DNA from: Motilibacter deserti
GTDB lineage: Bacteria; Actinomycetota; Actinomycetes; Motilibacterales; Motilibacteraceae
Assembly: GCF_011250635.1 (NCBI RefSeq)
Contig: NZ_JAANNP010000001.1
Location: 838,933 to 902,932 of the forward strand
DNA: 64,000 nt
Reading direction: 5' to 3'
This document shows positions 43,036 to 50,888 of this stretch, in pieces. How positions within the stretch are numbered: the first letter of the stretch is position 1; the number at the start of each line of letters is the position of its first letter. The notes under the pieces are model-generated. The model was not told the origin of the DNA and made no database searches. It worked only from the letters and a program-made list of their open reading frames with translations. The position numbers and the translations under genes are program-made.

Positions 43036-43113
43036 GCGCCGCGTCCCGGCGGCGCGGCTCGCGCCCCCGTCCCGAGGTCGCCATACGGCGCCCGGCGCCG
43101 TCCCGACGGCGCC
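43036..43113. terminator. two GC hairpins between pntB and convergent MFS gene
   Basis: GCGCCGC (43036-43042) pairs with GCGGCGC (43049-43055); GGCGCCGT (43094-43101) pairs with ACGGCGCC (43106-43113). The region is built of repeated GGCGCC units and sits between convergent stops at 43028 and 43141. Confidence 0.55.
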
Positions 43114-43140
43114 TGGCGCCGCCTGGCGACGCGCCTCCGG

Positions 43141-44643
43141 TCAGACCGCCATGGCCCCCTCGGCGGGCACGTCCTCGCGCTTGGCGTTGACGAACAGCGC
43201 GGCCGCGACGAGCCCGGCCAGCAGCAGCATGCCGCCCCAGAAGAACGCGACGTGGTAGCCGCGGACCAGCGCGTCGGCCTGCACTCGGGCCGCGTCCTGC
43301 GGGTTGGTCAGGTTGTCGGTGATGTAGGCGGTCACCGCCGAGGCGTAGAGCGTGTTGAGCAGCGCCGTGCCCAAGGACCCGCCGATCTGCTGGGACGTGT
43401 TGAGCACCGCCGACGCGATGCCCGCGTCGTGGCCGCCCACGCCGACCAGCGCGACGCTCGAGGCCGGGATGAAGACCAGCGCCATGCCGACGCTCATCAC
43501 GATCTCCGAGGGCAGGACGTGCGTCCAGTACGACGTGTCCTGCGTGATCTGGGTCAGCCACAGCATGCCGGCGATCGCCAGGACGAGCCCGACCAGCAGC
43601 AGCGGGCGCGGGCCGACCCGGGGCAGCAGCTGGGCCGCCACGCCGGCCGTGGCGATGATGCCGAGGCTGAACGGCAGGAACGCGAAGCCGGACTTCAGCG
43701 GGCTGTAGCCGAGCGTCTGCTGCAGGTAGAACGTCAGGAAGAGGAACATCGCGAACAGGCCCGCGCCGACGAACAAGAAGATCAGGTATGCACCACCGCG
43801 GTTGCGGTCCAGCACGATGCGCAGCGGCAGCAGCGGGTTCTTCGCGCGCGCCTCGTAGGCCACGAACGCGGCGAGCAGCACGACGGCGACCACGAGGAAC
43901 GTGATGGTCGAGCCCGCGGTCCAGCCGACGTCCTCCTTGGCCGCCTCGGTGAAGCCGTAGACCAGCGTGACCAGGCCCAGCGTGGCGAGGACGGTGCCGG
44001 GGATGTCGTAGCTCCGGTCGCCGGGGGCACGGCTCTCGTGCACGACCGGGATCGCGGCGAGCGCGGTCAGCACGGCGATCGGCACGTTCACGCCGAGGCA
44101 CCAGCGCCAGGAGGCGTACTCGGTGAGCACGCCGCCGAGGATCAGGCCGATCGCCGCACCACCGCCGGAGATCGCGCCGAACACGCCGAACGCCTTCGCC
44201 CGCTCCTTCGGCTCGGTGAAGGTCACGGTGATGATCGACAGCGCGGCAGGAGCGAGCAGCGCGCCGAACGCGCCCTGCAGCGCACGGGCCGCGAAGAGCA
44301 GCTCCTGGTTGGGCGCGATGCCGCCGAGGCCGGACGCGAACGCGAAGCCCAGCAGGCCGACGAGGAAGGTGCGCTTGCGGCCCGTGAAGTCCGCGATGCG
44401 CCCGCCCAGCAGCAGCAGGCCGCCGAAGGCGAGCGTGTAGGCCGTGACGATCCACTGGACGTTGGCGTTGCTGATGCCCAGGTCGTCACGGGCGGACGGG
44501 ATCGCGATGTTCACGATCGACGCGTCCAGCACCACCATCAGCTGAGCCACCGCGATGACCGCGAGCGCCCTCCACCGGGTGGGGTCCGGGGCACCGCCCG
44601 ACCCCTCGTGCTCGTGGCGCGCGACGCCTTCGGCTGCCGACAT
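43141..44643 (-). CDS. DHA2-family (14-helix) MFS drug exporter
   Basis: 500 residues. The N-terminus ALAVIAVAQLMVVLDASIVN and the following IAIPSARDDLGISNANVQWI are the motif D/1 signature of EmrB/QacA-type transporters; GRIADFTGRKRTFLVGLLGF is motif A and LGGVLTEYASWRWCLGVNVP motif C region. About 14 membrane helices. Proton-driven export of a lipophilic compound or drug is expected; the substrate is unknown. No regulator gene is adjacent. Confidence 0.88.
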   Translation of the reverse strand: MSAAEGVARHEHEGSGGAPDPTRWRALAVIAVAQLMVVLDASIVNIAIPSARDDLGISNANVQWIVTAYTLAFGGLLLLGGRIADFTGRKRTFLVGLLGFAFASGLGGIAPNQELLFAARALQGAFGALLAPAALSIITVTFTEPKERAKAFGVFGAISGGGAAIGLILGGVLTEYASWRWCLGVNVPIAVLTALAAIPVVHESRAPGDRSYDIPGTVLATLGLVTLVYGFTEAAKEDVGWTAGSTITFLVVAVVLLAAFVAYEARAKNPLLPLRIVLDRNRGGAYLIFLFVGAGLFAMFLFLTFYLQQTLGYSPLKSGFAFLPFSLGIIATAGVAAQLLPRVGPRPLLLVGLVLAIAGMLWLTQITQDTSYWTHVLPSEIVMSVGMALVFIPASSVALVGVGGHDAGIASAVLNTSQQIGGSLGTALLNTLYASAVTAYITDNLTNPQDAARVQADALVRGYHVAFFWGGMLLLAGLVAAALFVNAKREDVPAEGAMAV

Positions 44644-44842
44644 CGTTCCGTCTCCTCCGCTCGCGGCCGAAGGCGGCCGGGATGGCGTCTGCTGTGCCCT
44701 CCCGGCCGCTCGCGTCGTCGCGGTGCAGCTCGAGGAGTCGGAAGTACGTTAGGACTACCGCGCGGTCAGCCACCACTCGGCGGCGGGATGACCTCGGACA
44801 CAGCAGCCGCACTCAACCGCATCCCGGCCCCGCGACGAAAGC

Positions 44843-46615
44843 TCATTTCACGGTGAGCCGAATGCGCGCGCTGGACTCCGGGCCACCCGTGGCGGAGATA
44901 CCGAGGCCCTCCAGCGCCTTCCACTCCTCGAGCTCGGCCGCGTCCCCGCCCTGCGCCTCGGCCACCGAGAACGCCTTGGCGAGATCGACGAAGAGGACGA
45001 AGCCCTGCCCCTCGGCGTCCGGGACGGCCCGCCGGAAGGCGTCGGAGTCGCGGACCTGGCCACTGGCGCCGGCCTTGCCGAGCGTGAGCCGCAGCCCGTC
45101 CCCCTCGCGCTGCACCTCGACGTCCGCACCGGCCTGGGCGGCGTCGAGCAGCCGGCGCAGCACCTGCTCCCCGCGGGCCGGGTCCTCGGACCGCGTCCGG
45201 ACCGTGAGCCCGAGCCCCTCGACCGGGCTCGCCGGGTCGTCCCCGAGCGCGACCGCCGTGTCCGTGCCGAGCAGGGCGCGCAGGTCGTCGCCGTCCTCGA
45301 TGCCGATCTGGGCGGCCTGCTCGCGGACCTCCTCCGGGTACGCCTCGAAGAGGGTCGCCGCGTAGTCGCCGAGGCCGGTGAGGGCGAGCGCGGCGATCGA
45401 GCCGCTGGTCGCCTCGTCGAGCAGCCCGGTCGGCGTGGAGGCGTAGGCACCTCCGGACGCGTCGGCGCTCAGCTCACGCCCCTTGGCCTGGACCTCGAGA
45501 TAGTCCTCGTCCACGTGCAGGCCCATCGCCACGCGGCCCGACGCGTCCGCCCCGAGGCCGCCCAGGCCGAACGGGGTGAAGCTGCCGACCGCTGCGCCGT
45601 CCATGCCCTCCACGCCCGCGAACATGGACCTGAACGTCTCGTTCAGCCCGCCGAGGTCGGCCCACGCGACGGCCACCTGGTCACCCTCCAGGGCGTCGAG
45701 GTCACCCGACAGCGCGTCGTCCTCGGACAGCGGGGAGTCCTCCCCCTCCGCGATCAGGTCGTCCACGGTCTGCTGGCTGTCGGAGAGGATCGCGAAGCCG
45801 TCGTGCAGGGTGTAGGCGAACGACCCGTCACCCGAGTCCAGCTCGGCCCGGTCCAGCGCGGCGCGCGCCGCGTCCTCGTCGGTGTAGGCGAGGGCCACCG
45901 CGAAGCGGAACGGCATCCCCGGGATGCCGGACGCCTCCTCCGCGGCTCCTGGTGGGATCTCGCCGTCCGGGACGGGGGTGTACGGCCCGCCGGTCGCCAG
46001 CGGCTCGGGCGCCGCCCCGGCCCCGCCCCCGTCCCCGGCGTACAACGCGACCGCCGCCCGGTCCCCGAGCCACGGGCGGACGTCCTCGTCGTAGGACCAG
46101 CCGTCGCCGGCCTCCTCGAGCAGCGGGCGCACGAGCGTGTCCTTGAGGCTTCCCGACTCCGCCCCTTCGGACAGCCCCGGAAGCTTGCGCGAGAGCCGCA
46201 GCGCCGCGACCTTCTGGCCCGCCGGCGGGTCGAGGTCCACCTTGGCGAACGCCAGCGCGGACCCCGGGAGCACGTCCTCCGGCTGCGCCCCGCCGCCGGA
46301 CAACGCGCCGTAGGCGACGGCCGCGCCCGACGCCGCGAGGACCGCGGCGACGGTGCCACCGATCAAGGCGGCCCGCTTGCCCCGGCCGGCGGGCCGGCCG
46401 CCGTCGCTTCCGTCCGCCCCCTCGGCACCGGCGGCCGCCCACGTCGTGTGCTCCAGGTAGTCCGGACGCCCGTGCGGCTGGTCCGGCCACACCGGGCTGC
46501 CCGCACCGTCACCCTGCGTGGCAGCTTCGCGTGTCGGGCCGTCCTGCGTCGGGCCGTCCTGCGTCCGACGGTCATGCGCGTCGCCGGAATTCCCAATAGG
46601 CTCTTTGTCGGACAT
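44843..46615 (-). CDS. DUF3352 membrane-anchored protein
   Basis: 590 residues from ATG 46615 with GGAGGGGGA upstream. A disordered, Thr/Gln/Asp-rich N-terminus (about 85 residues, with QDGPTQDGPT repeats) is followed by one membrane helix (AALIGGTVAAVLAASGAAVA) and a large extracytoplasmic DUF3352 domain (DVLPGSALAFAKVDLDPPAG, TLVRPLLEEAGDGWSYDEDV). The family is common in actinobacteria; function unknown. Stop TGA follows ARIRLTVK. The 333-bp divergent region to idi (46616-46948) holds only promoters as far as I can see. Confidence 0.82.
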   Translation of the reverse strand: MSDKEPIGNSGDAHDRRTQDGPTQDGPTREAATQGDGAGSPVWPDQPHGRPDYLEHTTWAAAGAEGADGSDGGRPAGRGKRAALIGGTVAAVLAASGAAVAYGALSGGGAQPEDVLPGSALAFAKVDLDPPAGQKVAALRLSRKLPGLSEGAESGSLKDTLVRPLLEEAGDGWSYDEDVRPWLGDRAAVALYAGDGGGAGAAPEPLATGGPYTPVPDGEIPPGAAEEASGIPGMPFRFAVALAYTDEDAARAALDRAELDSGDGSFAYTLHDGFAILSDSQQTVDDLIAEGEDSPLSEDDALSGDLDALEGDQVAVAWADLGGLNETFRSMFAGVEGMDGAAVGSFTPFGLGGLGADASGRVAMGLHVDEDYLEVQAKGRELSADASGGAYASTPTGLLDEATSGSIAALALTGLGDYAATLFEAYPEEVREQAAQIGIEDGDDLRALLGTDTAVALGDDPASPVEGLGLTVRTRSEDPARGEQVLRRLLDAAQAGADVEVQREGDGLRLTLGKAGASGQVRDSDAFRRAVPDAEGQGFVLFVDLAKAFSVAEAQGGDAAELEEWKALEGLGISATGGPESSARIRLTVK

Positions 46616-46948
46616 GGAGTCCCCCTCCGTAGACCGGCTTCCCGGCACAGTCGTCGCTGTGGTGCCGGGCCCCCGCGTGCAGGCCCTCGTCACAGGCGAT
46701 TCCCCTGGCTCCTTCGACGCAATCGTGAAGATCAATTGGCGAAGCCGCATTCACCGAAGAGCAAGGGCCCAAGCTTGCGGTGCCCGACGGGCCGGCTCGA
46801 CGGCCCGCCCGCGACCGTGCCACGCAGTGCCGCCGGGTGACGCCGTGACGACGCGTTCGGGGCTCCGGCTTCCCCTGCGCGCCGCCGTGAGCGACGATGG
46901 CACGCCGCGGCGGGCAGTGGAGCCCGCCACCGTCCCCCGGAGCCGTGC

Positions 46949-47515
46949 ATGTCCTCCCCCGCCCTCGAGCGCGTCGTCCTCCTCGACTCGTCGGGTCGTC
47001 CGGCCGGCGAGGCCCTCAAGAGCGAGGTCCACACCGGTGAGACGCCGCTGCACCTGGCGTTCTCCTGCTACGCGTTCGACGCCGACGGCCGCGTCCTCTT
47101 CACCCGGCGCGCCCTCGGCAAGCGGACCTGGCCCGGGGTGTGGACCGGCAGCGTCTGCGGGCACCCGGCGCCCGGTGAGGACTCCCAGGAGGCCGTCGTG
47201 CGCCGGCTCGACCAGGAGCTCGGCCTGACCGCGAACGCGATCACCATGGCGCTGCCCGAGTTCGCCTACCGGGCCGTCGACGCGTCCGGCGTGGTCGAGA
47301 ACGAGGTGTGCCCCGTCTACCTCGCCCGCGTGGACCGGGACCCGACGCCGGACCCGGACGAGGTCGCCGAGTGGCAGTGGGCGCAGTGGGACGACCTGGT
47401 CCGGGTCGCCGCCACCACGCCGTGGCTGATCAGCCCGTGGGCCGTGCTGCAGATCGCCGAGCTGGCGCCGGTCCTGCCCGACCTGCTGCCGGAGTTCGTC
47501 ACGATCTGCCCCTGA
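46949..47515 (+). CDS. idi: isopentenyl-diphosphate delta-isomerase, type I
   Basis: 188 residues. Nudix-like type I IDI: LHLAFSCYAFDADGRVLFTR, WPGVWTGSVCGHPAPGE (catalytic Cys in CGHP) and YRAVDASGVVENEVCPVYLA (the ENE-xC motif with catalytic Glu), ending with EWQWAQWDDL. It interconverts IPP and DMAPP in the cytoplasm for isoprenoid synthesis. No other isoprenoid gene is beside it. Confidence 0.93.
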   Translation: MSSPALERVVLLDSSGRPAGEALKSEVHTGETPLHLAFSCYAFDADGRVLFTRRALGKRTWPGVWTGSVCGHPAPGEDSQEAVVRRLDQELGLTANAITMALPEFAYRAVDASGVVENEVCPVYLARVDRDPTPDPDEVAEWQWAQWDDLVRVAATTPWLISPWAVLQIAELAPVLPDLLPEFVTICP

Positions 47516-47657
47516 CCGCTCCGCCCGCGGGAACCCCGGCGGCGGCGTTGCGCGTCGGGCAGCGCGTACGCCGCGCAGCTCCCCCGGCACGCCTGCCTGG
47601 GAGACTGCCGGGCAGGAGCCGCCGCGCGCGCTGCGCGGCCAGGAAGGGGACGACACC

Positions 47658-48605
47658 GTGACGCTCGACGTGACTCTGGTGGGCACGACGACGAAGATCG
47701 CCGTGCTCAACCTGCGCCCCGGGCAGGTGGTCTACAGCGAGGCCGGCAAGTTCCTGTTCGCCTCCGACGACGTCGTCATGGAGACCAAGCTCTCGGCTCC
47801 CAGCGCCCCTGCCGGCCAGCCCCAGCCGGCCCCGGCGGGCCAGCCGGGGCCGCAGGGCGGGGGCATGGGCGGCGGGACGGGCGGTGGCCTGGGCGGGCTG
47901 CTCGGCGGGCGCGGTGGGGCCGCCGGGGGCGGTGGCGGAGGGCTCGGCGGGATGCTCGGCGGACTGGGCGGCGCAGCGCCCGGGGGCGCAGGCGCCGGAG
48001 GGACCGGAGGGGCCGCGGGCGGGCTCGGCGGCATGCTGCGCACCGCGGCCCAGGCGGGCAAGCGGATGCTGGCGGGCGAGTCGTTCGCCTTCACCCACTT
48101 CCACACCCAGGGCGGCGACGGCCTTCTCGGGCTGGCCGGCGTCATCCCGGGCGAGATGCGCGCGATCGAGCTCGACGGGCGCACGACGTGGTTCGCGGAG
48201 AAGGACGCCTTCGTCGCGGCGGAGGCGGGGGTCGACTTCGACATCGCCTTCTCCGGGCTGCGGCAGGGCATGTCCGGGGGCGAGGGCTTCATCCTCGAGA
48301 AGTTCACCGGGGTCGGCACCCTCCTGATCGCCGGCGCCGGGGACTTCATCGACATCAACCCCGCCGACTACGGCGGCCGTATTCGCGTGGACACCGGCTG
48401 CATCGTCGCCTGGGACTCCAACATCCGCTATGGCGTGCAGCGCCTCGGGGCGCTCAACAAGCAGGGGATGATGAACGCGATGTTCGGCGGGGAGGGCATG
48501 TCGCTCGCCACGGTCGAGGGCAACGGCCAGGTCATCCTGCAGTCGGTGACGATGGACGGGCTGTCGAAGGCGCTGGCGAAGAACGCGGGCGCCGGCGACC
48601 GCTGA
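47658..48605 (+). CDS. AIM24-family protein with Gly-rich insert
   Basis: 315 residues. An AIM24/TRAP-like beta-helical domain: VTLVGTTTKIAVLNLRPGQV, VYSEAGKFLFASDDVVMETK, then RMLAGESFAFTHFHTQGGDG and MRAIELDGRTTWFAEKDAFV, TGCIVAWDSNIRYGVQRLGA. Between strands, residues 52-130 are a low-complexity Gly/Ala/Pro insert with GGLGGMLGG-like repeats. Family members of this shape are frequent in actinobacteria, function unknown. It is the fourth AIM24 paralogue of the window; the other three form an array at 59394-61470. Confidence 0.82.
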   Translation: MTLDVTLVGTTTKIAVLNLRPGQVVYSEAGKFLFASDDVVMETKLSAPSAPAGQPQPAPAGQPGPQGGGMGGGTGGGLGGLLGGRGGAAGGGGGGLGGMLGGLGGAAPGGAGAGGTGGAAGGLGGMLRTAAQAGKRMLAGESFAFTHFHTQGGDGLLGLAGVIPGEMRAIELDGRTTWFAEKDAFVAAEAGVDFDIAFSGLRQGMSGGEGFILEKFTGVGTLLIAGAGDFIDINPADYGGRIRVDTGCIVAWDSNIRYGVQRLGALNKQGMMNAMFGGEGMSLATVEGNGQVILQSVTMDGLSKALAKNAGAGDR

Positions 48606-48686
48606 TCCGGGAGGCCCCTTCTCGGCGGGCAGCCGCTGCGGGATCATGAGGGCCACGCCCGACCGTGGCGTACGGATGGAGGGGAC

Positions 48687-49286
48687 GTGGCGCTCATCTC
48701 GCGCGGGTTCTCCGGGCGGCCGCGCTCGGACGAGCCCGACCTGCCCCCGGGGCAGTACCTCACCTCCGACTTCCCGGTGCTGTCGGCCGGGCCCACCCCG
48801 CGGGTGCCGTTGGACACATGGGCCTTCACGATCGTCACGGAGGCCGGGGAGCGGCACAGCTGGGACTGGAAGGCCTTCCGCCAGCTCCCCGCCGAGGACC
48901 TGACCGTCGACCTGCACTGCGTGACCCGGTGGTCCAAGCTCGGCACGAGCTGGCGCGGGGTCTCGCTCGACACCCTTCTCGAGGACGTCGAGACCGCGGC
49001 GGAGTACGCCCACGTCCGGTCCTACGGCGGCTACACGACCAACCTCCCGCTGGAGGACCTGCTCGACGGGCAGGCGTGGATCGCGTTCGAGTACGACGGC
49101 GAGGACCTCGCGCCGGAGCACGGCGGCCCCGCGCGGCTGCTCGTCCCGCACCTCTACCTCTGGAAGAGCGCGAAGTGGGTGCAGGGCCTGATCCTCACGC
49201 CTGAGGACGAGCCGGGCTTCTGGGAGACGGCCGGCTACCACATCTACGGGGACCCGTGGCGCGAGCAGCGCTACGCAGGCGACTGA
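48687..49286 (+). CDS. sulfite oxidase-like molybdopterin oxidoreductase (MsrP/YedY-like)
   Basis: 199 residues. SUOX fold with the molybdenum-binding cysteine at C78 (DLHCVTRWSKLGTSW), plus HVRSYGGYTTNLPLEDLLDG, HGGPARLLVPHLYLWKSAKW and VQGLILTPEDEPGFWETAGY. No signal peptide, unlike MsrP, so it is probably cytoplasmic. Its reaction is not known; family members reduce or oxidise S- or N-oxides. Coupled to a flavin reductase and a zinc-ribbon protein that may supply electrons. Confidence 0.87.
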   Translation: MALISRGFSGRPRSDEPDLPPGQYLTSDFPVLSAGPTPRVPLDTWAFTIVTEAGERHSWDWKAFRQLPAEDLTVDLHCVTRWSKLGTSWRGVSLDTLLEDVETAAEYAHVRSYGGYTTNLPLEDLLDGQAWIAFEYDGEDLAPEHGGPARLLVPHLYLWKSAKWVQGLILTPEDEPGFWETAGYHIYGDPWREQRYAGD

Positions 49287-49291
49287 CGCCG

Positions 49292-50023
49292 GTGCGGTGG
49301 CAGCCGGCCGAGGTGTCCGCCGTTCACGCGGAGACGCAGTCGGCCCGCACGCTGACGCTCCGCGTCGAGGGCTGGGCGGGCCACTTGCCGGGCCAGCACG
49401 TCGACGTCCGGCTCACCGCCGCCGACGGCTACACCGCGACGAGGTCCTACTCGATCTCCTCCGCGCCGGCCGAGGGCGAGCTCGAGATCACGGTCGATGA
49501 GGTACGCGGCGGCGAGGTCTCGCCCTACCTCGTGCGGGACGCCGCGCCCGGGGACGCCGTCGAGGTGCGCGGGCCGCTCGGAGGATGGTTCGTGTGGTCC
49601 CCCGACAGCATTCGGCCGCTGCAGCTGGTCGCGGGCGGGTCGGGCATCGCGCCGCTGATGTCGATGCTGCGCGCCCGGGCCGCCGCGGGGAGCACCGCCC
49701 CGGCCCGCCTGCTCTACTCGGTACGCCGTCCCGGGGCGGCGATCTTCGCCGCCGAGCTGGAGCGGCTGGCCGCCCCCGGCAGCGGGCTCGAGGTGACGTA
49801 CGCCTACACCCGCGCGGTGCCGCCCGGCTGGCCGCGCCCCGCCGGCCGCGTCGACGCGCGCCTGCTCGCAGAGGCGGCATGGCCGGCCGACCGGTCCCCG
49901 GACGTCTACGTGTGCGGGCCCACGGGCTTCGTCGAGACCGCCGCAGACCTGCTCGTGGCCGCCGGCCACAGCGCCACCGACGTCCGGACCGAGCGGTTCG
50001 GACCGACCGGGAGCACGTCATGA
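49292..50023 (+). CDS. ferredoxin/flavodoxin reductase-like FAD/NAD-binding oxidoreductase
   Basis: 243 residues from GTG 49292, five bases after the stop of the previous gene. FNR fold: HLPGQHVDVRLTAADGYTAT, RSYSISSAP (FAD-binding RxYS), GGEVSPYLVRDAAPGD, PLQLVAGGSGIAPLMSMLRA (NAD(P) site), and DVYVCGPTGFVETAADLL. It has no [2Fe-2S] domain. It probably hands NAD(P)H electrons to the upstream molybdenum protein. It overlaps the next gene by ATGA. Confidence 0.88.
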   Translation: MRWQPAEVSAVHAETQSARTLTLRVEGWAGHLPGQHVDVRLTAADGYTATRSYSISSAPAEGELEITVDEVRGGEVSPYLVRDAAPGDAVEVRGPLGGWFVWSPDSIRPLQLVAGGSGIAPLMSMLRARAAAGSTAPARLLYSVRRPGAAIFAAELERLAAPGSGLEVTYAYTRAVPPGWPRPAGRVDARLLAEAAWPADRSPDVYVCGPTGFVETAADLLVAAGHSATDVRTERFGPTGSTS

Positions 50024-50355
50024 CCGATTCCTTCTCCACGAGCCTGCCCGCACCCGACGGCAGCGCGCCCGACGGCACCGCCACCGTGCCCGAGCCGGCC
50101 TTCCTCGACGGGAACGCGGCCGCCGGCCCGCTGCGCGAGCTCTTCACCGTCGACCTCACCGCCGCGGTCGGCACGTGCGCCTCCTGCGGCGACGCCGGCC
50201 CGCTCGGCGGCGTCCGCCTCTTCACCCAGGCGCCCGGGCTCGTCGGTCGATGCCCGGGCTGCGAGGACGTGCTGTTCACGCTCGTGCGCAGCGAGCGCGA
50301 CACCTACCTGAGCATGAAGGGCTTCACGACGCTGAGGTTCCCGACCGCCGGCTGA
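50020..50355 (+). CDS. DUF6510 zinc-ribbon protein
   Basis: 111 residues from ATG 50020 (ATGA overlap). It has FLDGNAAAGPLRELFTVDLT, a zinc-ribbon made by CASCG and GRCPGC, and the C-terminal DTYLSMKGFTTLRF. Four cysteines fit one zinc or iron site. Small proteins of this type accompany the SUOX-like/FNR gene pair; I infer an accessory or electron-transfer role. Confidence 0.8.
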   Translation: MTDSFSTSLPAPDGSAPDGTATVPEPAFLDGNAAAGPLRELFTVDLTAAVGTCASCGDAGPLGGVRLFTQAPGLVGRCPGCEDVLFTLVRSERDTYLSMKGFTTLRFPTAG

Positions 50356-50364
50356 CCCGCCCGC

Positions 50365-50751
50365 TCAGCGCGCCTGGTAGGCCGCGACGAGCGCAGTGGG
50401 CGCGCACGCGGCCCATCCGTCCTCGAGCGCGGCCTGCAGCGCCTCCCGCGACACCCGGTCGAGCTGGACGAGCACGGCCGCGTACCCGTCGAAGTGCGGG
50501 ATGGTGAAGAACGCGTCATCGCCCGCCGCGAGCACGGCCTCCTTCTCGCCGAGGTCGGCGACGGCGACCGCGAGGATGGGCCCGGTCGGCGGGACTTCGT
50601 CGCCGTAGCGCTTGAGGTCGGCCTTGCTGAACGGGCGCTCCCAGGCGAAGGCCTTCTTCCCGACGACCCACGTGCGGTGGCCGTAGCGCGTCCCCTCGGC
50701 CACCTCGGGCAGGGCGGAGGCGAGGGCCGCGGCGTCGTCGAGGGAGGCCAT
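50365..50751 (-). CDS. MmcQ/YjbR-family protein
   Basis: 128 residues. Pattern ALPEVAEGTRYGHRTWVVGK, KAFAWERPFSKADLKRYGDE and FFTIPHFDGYAAVLVQLDRV is that of YjbR/MmcQ proteins with a CyaY-like fold. The family is called DNA-binding from structure, but no cellular role is firm. Convergent with the DUF6510 gene (9 bases apart). Confidence 0.85.
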   Translation of the reverse strand: MASLDDAAALASALPEVAEGTRYGHRTWVVGKKAFAWERPFSKADLKRYGDEVPPTGPILAVAVADLGEKEAVLAAGDDAFFTIPHFDGYAAVLVQLDRVSREALQAALEDGWAACAPTALVAAYQAR

Positions 50752-50888
50752 GGGCGAACGCTAGTGCGCGGGCCGCTCCCGGTCACGCTCTCGGCGTACC
50801 GGCCGGGGGTCGCTGGACAGCGCGCCGCCGCGCTGATGGACTACCCCCGCCCTGATCAAGGGGCGGCAAGGCGAGGAAGGCGGGACCC

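Noticed and set aside
47810-48050. GGC-rich tract as a possible repeat element
   Set aside because: It is the coding sequence for the Gly/Ala-rich insert of the AIM24 protein, in frame and bounded by the domain.
47499-49241. Minus-strand frame of 580 codons opposite idi, AIM24 and SUOX-like genes
   Set aside because: Antisense shadow; the plus-strand genes have recognised domains.
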